Notes: generated by a model not told the origin, from the sequence alone. A stretch of 64,000 nucleotides of DNA from Flavobacterium jumunjinense (GCF_021650975.2 NZ_CP091285.1:1798001-1862000); one strand, 5' to 3'; shown: positions 53,834 to 63,123, counted from the stretch's first letter. Made by a program: numbers and translations.

Positions 53834-55120
53834 TTATTTAGCCGACATCCATCTTTCTAGAGTAGCCATTATTTTTTCTTGATCTGCTTTAGGAAAGTGC
53901 TTTATTCTTGTTCTATGTGTTCCTGTTGGTAATACCATTTTGAGAGCATCTAAATTCTCTTTAGGAGTAGGAGAACAAGCACCCCAAGTATCGTAACCTC
54001 CATATATATAAAGGATTTTATTTCCTTTTGTTTCAACAAATTTTCTAACTTCTTTAATATATTTTGGGTTGTAATCTAAATTAACATCTTTTGGAGCAAA
54101 ACGTTTGTTGGAAGTGCTCTTTACGATTTGTAATAAATCTTCAACAGGAGTAAAATCGAAGCCATAATAACCTAATTCTCTAATATGTTGATAATAGGAA
54201 GGAAGTAAATTATGATAAGTCTCATCATTATAAAAACTAATACCAACAATTGCATTCATATAATCAAACAATTCTTTAGGAGAAGCACTATTGTCTGGAA
54301 TGTCTTCACATTTTCCTGACCATTGCCAAAATGAAAATGAAAACTCTAAGGCTGCATACTCTAAAGCTTCTTCTATAGTAACTTCTTCAAAAGTCATGTT
54401 TTTTTCAGTTGCATAATTCTTTATTTCTGCTATAATAGCTTCTCTGTTTAATAATAGTGCTCTTTGAAAATTCCTTACTTTTTCTCTACATTCTTTCGTA
54501 CCTACACTATTAATATGATTGGTAGTTCTAATGTCTTCCTGCGTATCAATTAAAGGAGCAACATAAGGAATAGCAATAGTAACATCATTAGGATATTTCG
54601 ATTTATAGATTAAGGTAGTTTCTCCACCTTTACTAATTCCAGTAGAAATCCATTTGTTTTTATAAAGTTTTTTTAATAGCCCTACGATATAATGATAATC
54701 TTCTATGGCTTGATCATTAGTTAAAAATTCCCAAGGAACAGGATTAGGTCTTGATTTTCCATAGAATCGGTATTCAACAACAACCTGATTTGCATTTAGT
54801 AGATTACTCACTTCATTCTTAACATAACGGGCAGCATAGCCTTCAGTTTCTATAATCATTGGTTTGTTGAAATCAGAATGAGAAAGATAAATATGATGCT
54901 CAAAAGTCCCTTTTTTAGGGTTTTTATGATCTAATAATTGATTTAGTATAATTTCAAAAGACTGAGAATAGCCTTCAAGGTTTTCAATCGGAATAATTTT
55001 TGCGGTTGGAAATAACTCAAGCAAACGAGATTTTATTTTTTCTCCTTCAATGTTCTGTCCAAATAGTAATGTTGTAGATGCCAATAAAACGGCAATGAGG
55101 AATGGTTTTAAAAGTTTCAT
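53834..55120 (-). CDS. Secreted S28/S37-like serine peptidase
   Basis: The ATG at 55120 begins a signal peptide (MKLLKPFLIAVLLASTTLLF, cut before GQ), giving 428 residues. The nucleophile motif is GISKGG with Ser163. The pattern YRFYGKSRP and the late HFPKADQE match the S28/S37 alpha/beta-hydrolase peptidases. S28 members cut after proline, and S37 releases tripeptides. It starts 7 bases after the AraC regulator stop on the same strand, and both face the hydroxyproline operon. I infer it frees hydroxyproline-rich peptides from collagen-like material. Confidence 0.75.
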   Translation of the reverse strand: MKLLKPFLIAVLLASTTLLFGQNIEGEKIKSRLLELFPTAKIIPIENLEGYSQSFEIILNQLLDHKNPKKGTFEHHIYLSHSDFNKPMIIETEGYAARYVKNEVSNLLNANQVVVEYRFYGKSRPNPVPWEFLTNDQAIEDYHYIVGLLKKLYKNKWISTGISKGGETTLIYKSKYPNDVTIAIPYVAPLIDTQEDIRTTNHINSVGTKECREKVRNFQRALLLNREAIIAEIKNYATEKNMTFEEVTIEEALEYAALEFSFSFWQWSGKCEDIPDNSASPKELFDYMNAIVGISFYNDETYHNLLPSYYQHIRELGYYGFDFTPVEDLLQIVKSTSNKRFAPKDVNLDYNPKYIKEVRKFVETKGNKILYIYGGYDTWGACSPTPKENLDALKMVLPTGTHRTRIKHFPKADQEKIMATLERWMSAK

Positions 55121-55127
55121 TTTGTTT

Positions 55128-55991
55128 TTAATTTTTAGGTACATATTCTTTTCTATAACTCAAAGGAGAAACACCTTTAATTTCTTTAAACTTTCTATTA
55201 AAATTGGAAATGTTATTAAAGCCAGATAATTCTGCAATTTCAATTACAGGAAGTTCTTTTTGTTTTAATAATAGTTTAGCAGATTTTTCAATTCTCAACT
55301 CAATAAGAAACTGAAAAAAAGTTTTATTTGTTCGTGTTTTAAAATACCTGCAAAATGCATTTTTAGACATATTAGCAATACTAGCAATTTCTTCAAGGCA
55401 AATATTCGAATGAAAATTATTCATAACAAATTCGAACACTATTTGCATTCTTTTTCCTTCGGTATCAGTCATAAGCTTGTTGTATCTAAAACTTGAAAGA
55501 GATTCTTTTTCAGATTTAGTAAGCAGCTTAATTATTTTAAAAAAAAGAATAAAGCGGTTAAAATTATTCTCTTTTGAAAATTTTAGAATTAATTTTCTAA
55601 TTTTTTCAGTGTTAGTATCTATTTTACAACCATTTTTAATTTCTTTAAATAAAGGTTGAATCGATTTAAATTCAGAAAAATTAAACAATAATTCTCCAAA
55701 AGATTCTGGAGTAAAAAAAATAGAATGAACTAAGCTATATGGGTTTTCATCAGGATCTCTTGGTTCACTTCTTAATACATGAGGTAGGTTGCTTCCGAAA
55801 ATAAGAATGTCTCCATCTTTATATTCGGAAATAGTATCGCCAATAATAATTGTACCCTCTCCTCTTTCAATATAACTAATCTGAATTTCTTCATGCTGAT
55901 GAAGCTTATCATAGAGGATAATTTCTTCGTCCCTTTGATAGATTAGTGTCTCATCTTTTGTTTTTGGAATTTTAAACGGAAATACTTTCAT
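55128..55991 (-). CDS. AraC-family transcriptional regulator
   Basis: The 287-residue protein has an N-terminal cupin-type ligand domain (about 30-110: HQHEEIQISYIERGEGTIIIG in part, GDILIFGSNLPHVL). Two helix-turn-helix motifs span about 185-283 (LEEIASIANMSKNAFCRYFK in part, and IAELSGFNNISNFNRKFKEIKG in part). It ends SPLSYRKEY, as is typical. It is divergent from the hydroxyproline operon and shares a strand with the peptidase. The most likely inducer is hydroxyproline or a degradation product. Confidence 0.92.
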   Translation of the reverse strand: MKVFPFKIPKTKDETLIYQRDEEIILYDKLHQHEEIQISYIERGEGTIIIGDTISEYKDGDILIFGSNLPHVLRSEPRDPDENPYSLVHSIFFTPESFGELLFNFSEFKSIQPLFKEIKNGCKIDTNTEKIRKLILKFSKENNFNRFILFFKIIKLLTKSEKESLSSFRYNKLMTDTEGKRMQIVFEFVMNNFHSNICLEEIASIANMSKNAFCRYFKTRTNKTFFQFLIELRIEKSAKLLLKQKELPVIEIAELSGFNNISNFNRKFKEIKGVSPLSYRKEYVPKN

Positions 55992-56065
55992 AATGAAAAA
56001 AATCTATTCAAATATAAAGTAATTATTAAATATTAGTCAATAAAACTACTTTATATGATACAACA

Positions 56066-56096
56066 GGGTAATATAGTATCAATTTGGGTTAATATA
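56066..56096 (+). promoter_or_regulatory. Tandem direct repeat, candidate AraC-type operator
   Basis: GGGTAATATA at 56066-56075 is repeated as GGGTTAATATA at 56086-56096, 20 bases apart, which places both on the same DNA face. AraC-family proteins bind such tandem half-sites just upstream of the -33 region. The second copy ends 27 bases ahead of the -7 box of the operon. Confidence 0.5.
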
Positions 56097-56123
56097 ATCA
56101 AAGTAGCCCTCTTTTAATCAGGA

Positions 56124-56131
56124 TATCTTTG
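56124..56131 (+). promoter_or_regulatory. -7 promoter box of the hydroxyproline operon
   Basis: TATCTTTG matches TAnnTTTG exactly. Its last three bases are the TTG of a longer reading of the first gene, so that reading cannot be the translation start. No TTG stands at the normal -33 distance, consistent with an activator-dependent promoter. Confidence 0.6.
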
Positions 56132-56146
56132 CATAAAACAAATGAT

Positions 56147-57061
56147 ATGAGTGTTCAATGGAAAGGGGTAATGCCAGCAGTTACCACAAAATTTACAGAA
56201 AAAGATCAGTTAGATTTAGAAATGTTCCAAGTAAATATTAATGCACAATTAGAAGCAGGTGTAGAGGGTATTATTCTTGGAGGAACATTAGGAGAGGCAA
56301 GTACTCTTTTAGATGAAGAAAAACGCGAACTTGTTCGAGAAACAGTTCGAATAGTAGATGGAAAGGTACCTGTAATTATGAATGTTGCAGAGCAAACTAC
56401 CCGTGGAGCTATTGAAGCAGCAAATAAAGCTGAAAAAGATGGAGCAAGAGGTCTAATGATGCTTCCTCCAATGCGATATAATGCAACAAATCATGAAACT
56501 GTAGTTTATTTTTCAGAAGTAGCTAAAAATACATCATTACCAATAATGGTATATAATAATCCAATAGACTATAAGATAGAAGTAACACTTGATATGTTTG
56601 ACGAATTATTAAAATTTGATAACATACAAGCGGTTAAAGAATCTACAAGAGATATTTCAAATGTAACAAGAATAAAAAATCGTTTTGGAGATAGGTTAAA
56701 AATCCTTTCTGGAGTTGATACCTTGGCTTTAGAAAGTATTTTGATGGGATCTGATGGTTGGGTAGCTGGATTAGTAGATGCTTTTCCAGCAGAAACAGTT
56801 GCTATTTATAAGTTAGCGAAAGCTGGAAGAATAGATGAAGCATTGAAGATCTACAGATGGTTTTTACCATTATTAGAATTAGATATTAATGCTCAATTAG
56901 TTCAGAATATAAAGTTAGCAGAAGTTGCAACAGGAATAGGTACAGAATATGTTAGAGCTCCAAGATTGCAATTAATAGGTGCAGAAAGAGAAAGAGTACA
57001 AAATATAATAACGGAGGGGTTAAAAAACAGACCTCAATTACCCGATTATAAAAGTTTATAG
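56147..57061 (+). CDS. DapA-family hydroxyproline-pathway deaminase/dehydratase
   Basis: The ATG at 56147 (MSVQWKGVMPAV) gives 304 residues; an in-frame TTG six codons upstream falls in the promoter. The DapA/NAL fold shows GGTLGEAS (residues 46-53), the catalytic Tyr in MVYNNP and the Schiff-base Lys164 (AVKES). In hydroxyproline loci this gene converts 1-pyrroline-4-hydroxy-2-carboxylate to 2,5-dioxopentanoate (alpha-ketoglutarate semialdehyde) with loss of ammonia. The next gene oxidises that product. Other DapA-family aldolases cannot be excluded on motifs alone; context decides. Confidence 0.88.
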   Translation: MSVQWKGVMPAVTTKFTEKDQLDLEMFQVNINAQLEAGVEGIILGGTLGEASTLLDEEKRELVRETVRIVDGKVPVIMNVAEQTTRGAIEAANKAEKDGARGLMMLPPMRYNATNHETVVYFSEVAKNTSLPIMVYNNPIDYKIEVTLDMFDELLKFDNIQAVKESTRDISNVTRIKNRFGDRLKILSGVDTLALESILMGSDGWVAGLVDAFPAETVAIYKLAKAGRIDEALKIYRWFLPLLELDINAQLVQNIKLAEVATGIGTEYVRAPRLQLIGAERERVQNIITEGLKNRPQLPDYKSL

Positions 57062-57086
57062 TTTGTTTATTAATTAAATGGCTTAT

Positions 57087-57107
57087 CTACAGATGTATAT
57101 GCTGTAG
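57087..57107 (+). other. Small stem-loop between deaminase and dehydrogenase genes
   Basis: CTACAG and CTGTAG are separated by 9 bases in the 77-base gap between the two genes. The stem is short and has no T-run. It could set relative mRNA levels or be incidental. Confidence 0.25.
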
Positions 57108-57138
57108 GTTTGCTGTTTAGGTTTAAAAAAAAAGAAAA

Positions 57139-58725
57139 ATGATTGAAGGAAAAAGTTATATAGGAAGTCAATTAATAGCAGAAGGGGATATAAAAGTAAA
57201 AACATTTAATCCAGAATTAAATGAAGATAATCCATGGGTGTTTACTGAAGCAACAGCTTTAGAAATTGATAAGGCGGTTACCTTAGCAGATGAAGCTTTT
57301 GCGACGTATAAAGATTACTCAGGAGAACGGAAAGCTTCTTTTTTAAATGCAATAGCTGATGAAATAGTAGCTTTAGGAGACCAATTATTAGAAGTATACA
57401 CAAAAGAGTCAGGTTTACCAAGAGGAAGAGCAGAAGGAGAACGAGGAAGAACAATTGGTCAGTTGAGAGCTTTTGCAGAAATGCTATTAGAAGGTAGTTG
57501 GGTAGATGCCGTAATTGATACTGCTATACCAGAAAGACAACCTTTTCCTAGAGTAGATCTAAGAAAAATGAATGTACCATTAGGTCCAGTTGTAGTTTTT
57601 GGATCCAGTAATTTTCCATTTGCCTTTTCAACAGCAGGAGGAGATACTGCTTCAGCATTAGCTGCTGGATGTCCGGTAATTGTAAAAAGTCATTCTATGC
57701 ATGTGGGAACTGGCGAATTGGTTGCTTCAGCTGTAATTCGAGCAGCCAAAAAAACAAATATGCCAGAAGGTGTGTTTTCAAACTTAATAGGAAGTGGGAG
57801 AACATTAGGAACGGCTTTAGTAGCTCATCCAAAAGTAAAAGCGGTTGGATTTACAGGTAGTATTGCTGGAGGAAGAGCCCTTTTTGATTTAGCTGCCAAA
57901 AGACCAGAACCAATTCCTGTTTTTGCAGAAATGGGAAGTATAAATCCTGTTGTGATTTTGCCAAAAGCGTCAGAAATGAATAGTAAAAAATGGGCTACAG
58001 CCTATGCAGGTTCAATAACAATGGGTACAGGACAATTTTGTACTAATCCAGGTTTGATTATTGGTGTGAAAAGTGATAGTCTGAAACGTTTTACTGAAGA
58101 ATTGTCGCAAGAGATAAGCAAAATAAATCCAACATGTATGTTACATCACTCTATCAAGAATAATTTTGATAAAGGTAGGGATTTATTGATGTCTCAAGAA
58201 AATGTTGAAGTGATAGCAAAGTACAATGAGGATATTAATCCTAATTATGCAGCACAAACTGTTTTAACGGTATCAGGAAAAACATTTTTAGAGAATAAAA
58301 CATTAAGCGAAGAAGTGTTTGGACCATTTTCGGTTATTGTTCAATGTGAGAATGAAGACGAATTGATTACTGTTATTAAAGCGTTAGATGGACAATTAAC
58401 AGGAACGATTCTAAGTGAGGGCGATGAAATAAATGAATATTCAAATGTAATTTCAGCATTGCAAAATAGAGTAGGTCGACTCATTTTTAACGGTGTTCCA
58501 ACAGGTGTTGAAGTTTGTCCAGCAATGTTACATGGTGGTCCATATCCCGCTTCATCCGATTCTAGATTTACAGCAGTTGGTATAAATTCTGTAAAGCGTT
58601 GGGTGCGTCCTGTCAGTTTTCAAGATTGGCCAAATAGCTTATTACCAAAGGAACTTCAAAACGAAAATCAGTTAGGTATTTCAAGAATGGTAAACAATAC
58701 AGTAACTACTTTACCTATAGAATAA
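57139..58725 (+). CDS. Alpha-ketoglutarate semialdehyde (2,5-dioxovalerate) dehydrogenase
   Basis: The 528-residue aldehyde dehydrogenase has the NADP-binding segment FGSSNFPFAF and GCPVIVKSH. The catalytic Glu is in FAEMGSINPV and the catalytic Cys in GTGQFCTNPG. The GSINPV form, in place of GGxNP, is typical of the 2,5-dioxovalerate branch. It would yield 2-oxoglutarate, feeding the TCA cycle. It starts after an A9 tract and its stop overlaps the epimerase start (TAATG). Confidence 0.92.
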   Translation: MIEGKSYIGSQLIAEGDIKVKTFNPELNEDNPWVFTEATALEIDKAVTLADEAFATYKDYSGERKASFLNAIADEIVALGDQLLEVYTKESGLPRGRAEGERGRTIGQLRAFAEMLLEGSWVDAVIDTAIPERQPFPRVDLRKMNVPLGPVVVFGSSNFPFAFSTAGGDTASALAAGCPVIVKSHSMHVGTGELVASAVIRAAKKTNMPEGVFSNLIGSGRTLGTALVAHPKVKAVGFTGSIAGGRALFDLAAKRPEPIPVFAEMGSINPVVILPKASEMNSKKWATAYAGSITMGTGQFCTNPGLIIGVKSDSLKRFTEELSQEISKINPTCMLHHSIKNNFDKGRDLLMSQENVEVIAKYNEDINPNYAAQTVLTVSGKTFLENKTLSEEVFGPFSVIVQCENEDELITVIKALDGQLTGTILSEGDEINEYSNVISALQNRVGRLIFNGVPTGVEVCPAMLHGGPYPASSDSRFTAVGINSVKRWVRPVSFQDWPNSLLPKELQNENQLGISRMVNNTVTTLPIE

Positions 58726-59735
58726 TGGCTAGAAAAACATTTTTTTGTGTAGATGCTCACACTTGTGGAAATCCTGTAAGAGTTGTAGCTGGTGGCGGCC
58801 CTAATTTAGTTGGGAACAATATGAGCGAGAAGAGGCAACACTTTTTAAATGAGTTCGATTGGATTAGGAAAGGATTGATGTTTGAACCTAGAGGGCATGA
58901 TATGATGAGTGGGAGTATTTTATATCCGCCAAGTAATCCAGATAATGACTTTGGGATTCTGTTTATTGAAACATCTGGGTGTTTGCCAATGTGTGGTCAT
59001 GGAACAATTGGAACCATTACAATTGCAATTGAAGAAGGATTAATTACTCCTAAAGTTCCAGGTAGGATTAAAATGGAAGCGCCAGCAGGTTTGGTTCAGA
59101 TAGAATATAAGCAAACAGGAAATAAAGTAGAGTGGGTTAAACTAACAAATGTTAAGTCTTATTTAGCAGCAGAAAATTTAACAATTGACTGTTCAGAATT
59201 AGGAGAGATTGTTTTCGATGTTGCCTATGGAGGAAATTATTATGCAATTGTTGATCCACAAAAGAATTTTTCAGGCATTCAAGATTTTACAGCAAGTAAA
59301 ATCATTCAATATAGTCAAGAAGTAAGGAAAAGTATTAATGAAAAATATCCAAACTTATTTATTCACCCAGAAAATGAGACAATAAGAGATGTAAGTCATA
59401 TGTTATGGACAGGAACACCTTTAGACGCAACATCGTCTGGAAGGAATGCTGTTTTTTATGGAGATAAAGCAATCGATCGTTCTCCATGTGGAACAGGAAC
59501 TTCTGCAAGAATTGCACAATTGTTTGCAAAAGGAAAACTTAAACAAGGGGAAGATTTTATACACGAAAGTTATATTGGTAGTAAATTCACTGGAAAAGTA
59601 GAAGAAGTAACCAAGTTAGGAGATTTTGATGCAATTGTGCCAAGTATTCAAGGATGGGCAAAAGTTTATGGATACAATACAATTATTATTGATGATAAGG
59701 ATGATCCTTATGCGCATGGATTTCAGGTAATTTAA
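58725..59735 (+). CDS. 4-hydroxyproline 2-epimerase (proline racemase family)
   Basis: The 336-residue enzyme converts trans-4-hydroxy-L-proline to cis-4-hydroxy-D-proline. Both catalytic cysteines are present: Cys90 in PMCGHGT and Cys255 in SPCGTGT. A Thr or Ser at the first position would mark a 3-hydroxyproline dehydratase, so an epimerase is expected. Its ATG overlaps the dehydrogenase stop, and the oxidase gene follows 2 bases after its own stop. It is the key marker of the pathway. Confidence 0.94.
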   Translation: MARKTFFCVDAHTCGNPVRVVAGGGPNLVGNNMSEKRQHFLNEFDWIRKGLMFEPRGHDMMSGSILYPPSNPDNDFGILFIETSGCLPMCGHGTIGTITIAIEEGLITPKVPGRIKMEAPAGLVQIEYKQTGNKVEWVKLTNVKSYLAAENLTIDCSELGEIVFDVAYGGNYYAIVDPQKNFSGIQDFTASKIIQYSQEVRKSINEKYPNLFIHPENETIRDVSHMLWTGTPLDATSSGRNAVFYGDKAIDRSPCGTGTSARIAQLFAKGKLKQGEDFIHESYIGSKFTGKVEEVTKLGDFDAIVPSIQGWAKVYGYNTIIIDDKDDPYAHGFQVI

Positions 59736-59737
59736 AA

Positions 59738-60976
59738 ATGAAGAAAATAAGTATTATAGGTGGTGGAATTATTGGTCTGTGTACGGCCTATTATTTATCT
59801 AAAGAAGGTTTTTCAGTTACCCTATTTGATAGATCCGATTTGACAGATGGTTGTTCGCATGGTAATGCAGGAATGATTGTTCCTTCACATGTTATTCCAT
59901 TAGCACAACCAGGAATGATAAAGCAAGGGATTAAATGGATGTTTGACAATAAAAGCCCATTCTATGTAAAACCTAGGCTAGATAAAGAATTACTTCAATG
60001 GGGTTGGAAATTTTATAAACATGCAAACCAAAAGCATGTGGAAAATGCGATGCCTGCTTTAAGAGATTTATCATTGCTAAGTAAGGAATTGTATAGAGAA
60101 TTAAATAGAATTAGTGATTCTTTTCTTTATGAAGAAAGAGGATTATTAATGCTGTATAAAAGTGAAAAAGTAGGTGAAGAGGTAATTCATGAAGGGGAAT
60201 TAGCAGAAAACTTAGGACTTAAAGTCGATTTTTTGTCGAAAGCAGAATTAACTCGACTAGAGAAAGGAACAACAGTTGATGCTATTGGTGCTGTTCATTA
60301 TAAAAGCGATGCCCATTTGCAACCACAAAAGTTAGTTGCTTTTTTATTTGATGAAATAGAAAAGTCAGGTGGAGAAATTAAGCGAAATTGTAACGTTAAT
60401 GATTTTGTAATAGAAAAAGGAGAAGTTGTGGAAGTTATTACAACCCAAGGAAATTTTAAAACAGATGAGGTTGTAATTGCTACAGGAACTTGGAGTCCAG
60501 AAATTGCTAAAAAAATAGGTTCAAATCTTTCATTATTACCAGGTAAAGGATATAGTTTTACGCTTTTTAATGAAAAAGAAAAGCCATCAATACCTTCCAT
60601 TTTGTGTGAAGGAAAAGTAGCGGTAACACCAATGGGAGATTCTATTCGATATGGGGGAACAATGGAAATTACACATACAAATGATATAAAAATAAAACAA
60701 AATAGATTGCGAGGAATTGTGAATACAGTTAATGAATTCTATCCTAATTTGAATGTTCAAATGCCAAATGAGGAGAATGTTTGGTATGGATTTAGACCTT
60801 GTACTCCTTCAGGAATGCCAATTATAACGAGGGATAAAAAAATTAAAAATGTAGTTTTTGCCACTGGGCATGCTATGATGGGGCTTAGTTTAGCTCCAGC
60901 AACGGGTAAGATAGTTGCAGAGATTATTTCTGAGAAACCTTTGTCAGTTTCGACAAAGATGTTTCAATTTGTTTAG
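59738..60976 (+). CDS. FAD-dependent D-amino-acid (D-hydroxyproline) dehydrogenase
   Basis: The 412-residue flavoprotein of the DAO/DadA family begins with the FAD motif IIGGGIIGLCTAYYL, followed by LFDRSDLTDGCSHGNAGMI in part. The C-terminal half ends WYGFRPCTPSGMPII and GHAMMGLSLAPATGK, typical of the family. In this context it oxidises cis-4-hydroxy-D-proline to the pyrroline used by the DapA-like enzyme. It is probably attached to the inner membrane via electron acceptors but has no obvious membrane segment. It is the last gene of the operon, before a strong terminator. Confidence 0.92.
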   Translation: MKKISIIGGGIIGLCTAYYLSKEGFSVTLFDRSDLTDGCSHGNAGMIVPSHVIPLAQPGMIKQGIKWMFDNKSPFYVKPRLDKELLQWGWKFYKHANQKHVENAMPALRDLSLLSKELYRELNRISDSFLYEERGLLMLYKSEKVGEEVIHEGELAENLGLKVDFLSKAELTRLEKGTTVDAIGAVHYKSDAHLQPQKLVAFLFDEIEKSGGEIKRNCNVNDFVIEKGEVVEVITTQGNFKTDEVVIATGTWSPEIAKKIGSNLSLLPGKGYSFTLFNEKEKPSIPSILCEGKVAVTPMGDSIRYGGTMEITHTNDIKIKQNRLRGIVNTVNEFYPNLNVQMPNEENVWYGFRPCTPSGMPIITRDKKIKNVVFATGHAMMGLSLAPATGKIVAEIISEKPLSVSTKMFQFV

Positions 60977-60981
60977 TATGC

Positions 60982-61011
60982 AAAAACCGGTCTTTATTAC
61001 GACCGGTTTTT
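60982..61011. terminator. Bidirectional terminator after the hydroxyproline operon
   Basis: An 11-bp stem, AAAAACCGGTC with GACCGGTTTTT, and an 8-base loop lie between convergent genes, with T-runs on both strands. Confidence 0.9.
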
Positions 61012-61024
61012 TTATTTTGTAAGA

Positions 61025-61804
61025 TTAGACCAATTCTTTTTTCAGAATTTGCTCTTCAATTGCATTCCATAGACCAATTCTTTTTTGTAATGCTAAAATT
61101 GAAACTTGTTCCACTTCTTGCCATTTTTTTGCATCATTTTCGCATAACTCTTCAATCATTTTCATAGCCATAGGGCCATGTTCGTCTGCGTCTAGTTCAA
61201 TGTGACGTTCGAAATAATATATTAATTTAGATAAATCCGTTTCTGGAAAGTTTTGTTCGAACTTCTTTAAAATTGCAGAAAACATTTCAGGAATTAAGTC
61301 TTCACGACCAAATGTGAATGCAGCTGCTATTTGATGAGGTTCTCCTTCTTCAATAATTCTAAAAGTGAAATCTAGAAATGTTTTTATGTTCTCATGAAGA
61401 TTACTCTGTTTAATACTAACAAAAATATTTTGAGTAGTTACCACATCTTCTAAGAAGTCTTTCATTATTGAAGTATTAGCTCCACAAGCTTCCATTGCTT
61501 CTAAATACAATTCATAATGACTTTTTCTATTTCCTTCTTGATCAATATCTGTTTCTTCAGCAACTACAATCTCATTAATTAAATAACGAATTTCAGGATT
61601 TCCTTTAGGAAGCCATGGTGTAGTTGTGCAGGTTAATTTATTTTGTAAAGCTTTTAAGAGTGACATAAAGTCCCATACAGCAAAAACATGACTTTCAAGA
61701 AAGCTATGTAAATCTTCTATAGATTTTATTTCATTATATAAAGAATGCTCTAATAGTTGATCTTTATATGGTTTAATGCTACGGTTAATAGTTTGAGTAT
61801 CCAT
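61025..61804 (-). CDS. DUF3050 protein (haem-oxygenase-like helical fold)
   Basis: The 259-residue protein is nearly all helical. It has the conserved LHSFLESHVFAVWDFMSLLKAL stretch (key HVFAVWDFMSLL) and a later FERHIELDADEHGPMA. The histidines and acids in these segments resemble the metal-binding positions of haem-oxygenase-like diiron proteins. No function is established for DUF3050. It is monocistronic and converges with the hydroxyproline operon. Confidence 0.82.
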   Translation of the reverse strand: MDTQTINRSIKPYKDQLLEHSLYNEIKSIEDLHSFLESHVFAVWDFMSLLKALQNKLTCTTTPWLPKGNPEIRYLINEIVVAEETDIDQEGNRKSHYELYLEAMEACGANTSIMKDFLEDVVTTQNIFVSIKQSNLHENIKTFLDFTFRIIEEGEPHQIAAAFTFGREDLIPEMFSAILKKFEQNFPETDLSKLIYYFERHIELDADEHGPMAMKMIEELCENDAKKWQEVEQVSILALQKRIGLWNAIEEQILKKELV

Positions 61805-61874
61805 AATTTTACATTTTTAAATTATTATACGAATGCCATTTGAGTAATAGATTGCAAATAATGTTCCAAAATTA

Positions 61875-61904
61875 AAAATGCTTCACTAAATAGCGAAGCA
61901 TTTT
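61875..61904 (-). terminator. Terminator after the glutaryl-CoA-dehydrogenase-like gene
   Basis: A 10-bp stem, AAAATGCTTC with GAAGCATTTT, and a 10-base loop lie 24 bases past the minus-strand stop. Confidence 0.8.
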
Positions 61905-61928
61905 GTATAAATTTTATTTATTGTTTAA

Positions 61929-63107
61929 TTATTTAAATGCAGGGAAGCCTGTAATGTCCATACCAGTAATCAATAAATGTATATCGTGTGTTCCTTCATA
62001 AGTTACTACAGACTCTAAATTCATCATGTGTCTCATGATGGAATATTCACCTGTAATTCCCATACCACCAAGCATTTGTCTTGCATCTCTAGCAATTGTT
62101 AATGCCATGTCAACATTATTTCTTTTTGCCATAGAAATTTGAGCAGTAGTTGCTTTTCCTTCATTTCTTAAAACACCAAGTCTCCAAGTTAATAATTGAG
62201 CTTTTGTGATTTCTGTAATCATTTCAGCTAATTTTTTTTGTTGTAATTGTGTTGCACCAATTGGTTTGTCAAATTGAATACGTTCTTTAGAGTATCTTAA
62301 AGCAGTATCATAACAATCCATTGCAGCACCAATTGCACCCCATGCAATTCCATAACGAGCAGAATCTAAACATCCAAGTGGAGCACCTAGACCCGATTTA
62401 TTTGGTAATAAGTTTTCTTTAGGAACTTTTACATTATCAAAAATTAATTCACCAGTAGCAGAAGCGCGAAGAGACCATTTGTTATGTGTTTCTGGGGTTG
62501 TAAAACCTTCCATTCCACGCTCAACAATTAAACCGTGAATTCTACCTTCTTCATTTTTTGCCCAAACAATAGCAATGTCTGCGAAAGGAGCATTTGAAAT
62601 CCACATTTTAGCACCATTCAAAAGATAATGATCGCCCATATCTTTAAAATTTGAAGTCATTCCACTTGGATTAGAACCATGATCTGGTTCTGTTAAACCG
62701 AAACAACCAATGAATTCTCCAGTTGCAAGTTTTGGTAAATATTTCATTCGTTGCTCTTCGTTTCCATATTTCCATATTGGATACATAACTAATGAAGACT
62801 GTACAGATGAGGTTGAACGAACACCAGAATCTCCTCTTTCAATTTCTTGCATGATTAGACCATATGAAATTTGATCTAAACCAGCACCACCATACTCTAC
62901 AGGGATATAAGGTCCAAAACCACCAATTTCACCCAAACCTTTTACAATTTGTTTAGGAAATTCAGCTTTTTGAGCATATTCTTCAATAATTGGAGATACT
63001 TCTTTTTTAACCCATGCGCGTGCAGCGTCACGAACTAATTTATGTTCATCAGACAATAAGTCGTCTAAAAGGTAATAATCAGGTGATTGAAATAAATCTG
63101 GTTTCAT
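61929..63107 (-). CDS. Glutaryl-CoA dehydrogenase-like acyl-CoA dehydrogenase
   Basis: The 392-residue flavoenzyme has RSTSSVQSSLVMYPI and FGLTEPDHGSNP, which match glutaryl-CoA dehydrogenases more closely than straight-chain acyl-CoA dehydrogenases. The catalytic base is Glu371 in TYEGTHDIH. The reaction would be oxidative decarboxylation of glutaryl-CoA to crotonyl-CoA in lysine and tryptophan breakdown. The N-terminal DYYLLDDLLSDEH is typical of the family. A 20-base dyad just upstream of its start is a candidate repressor site. Confidence 0.9.
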   Translation of the reverse strand: MKPDLFQSPDYYLLDDLLSDEHKLVRDAARAWVKKEVSPIIEEYAQKAEFPKQIVKGLGEIGGFGPYIPVEYGGAGLDQISYGLIMQEIERGDSGVRSTSSVQSSLVMYPIWKYGNEEQRMKYLPKLATGEFIGCFGLTEPDHGSNPSGMTSNFKDMGDHYLLNGAKMWISNAPFADIAIVWAKNEEGRIHGLIVERGMEGFTTPETHNKWSLRASATGELIFDNVKVPKENLLPNKSGLGAPLGCLDSARYGIAWGAIGAAMDCYDTALRYSKERIQFDKPIGATQLQQKKLAEMITEITKAQLLTWRLGVLRNEGKATTAQISMAKRNNVDMALTIARDARQMLGGMGITGEYSIMRHMMNLESVVTYEGTHDIHLLITGMDITGFPAFK

Positions 63108-63123
63108 AATTATGTCATTGGAA

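Noticed and set aside
56056-56081. Inverted repeat TGATAC-N14-GTATCA upstream of the hydroxyproline operon
   Set aside because: It overlaps the GGGTAATATA half-site, and the direct-repeat reading fits the neighbouring AraC regulator better; kept only as an alternative.
56129-56146. TTG start six codons upstream in the DapA-like gene
   Set aside because: The TTG is part of the -7 box TATCTTTG; the ATG at 56147 gives the normal N-terminus.
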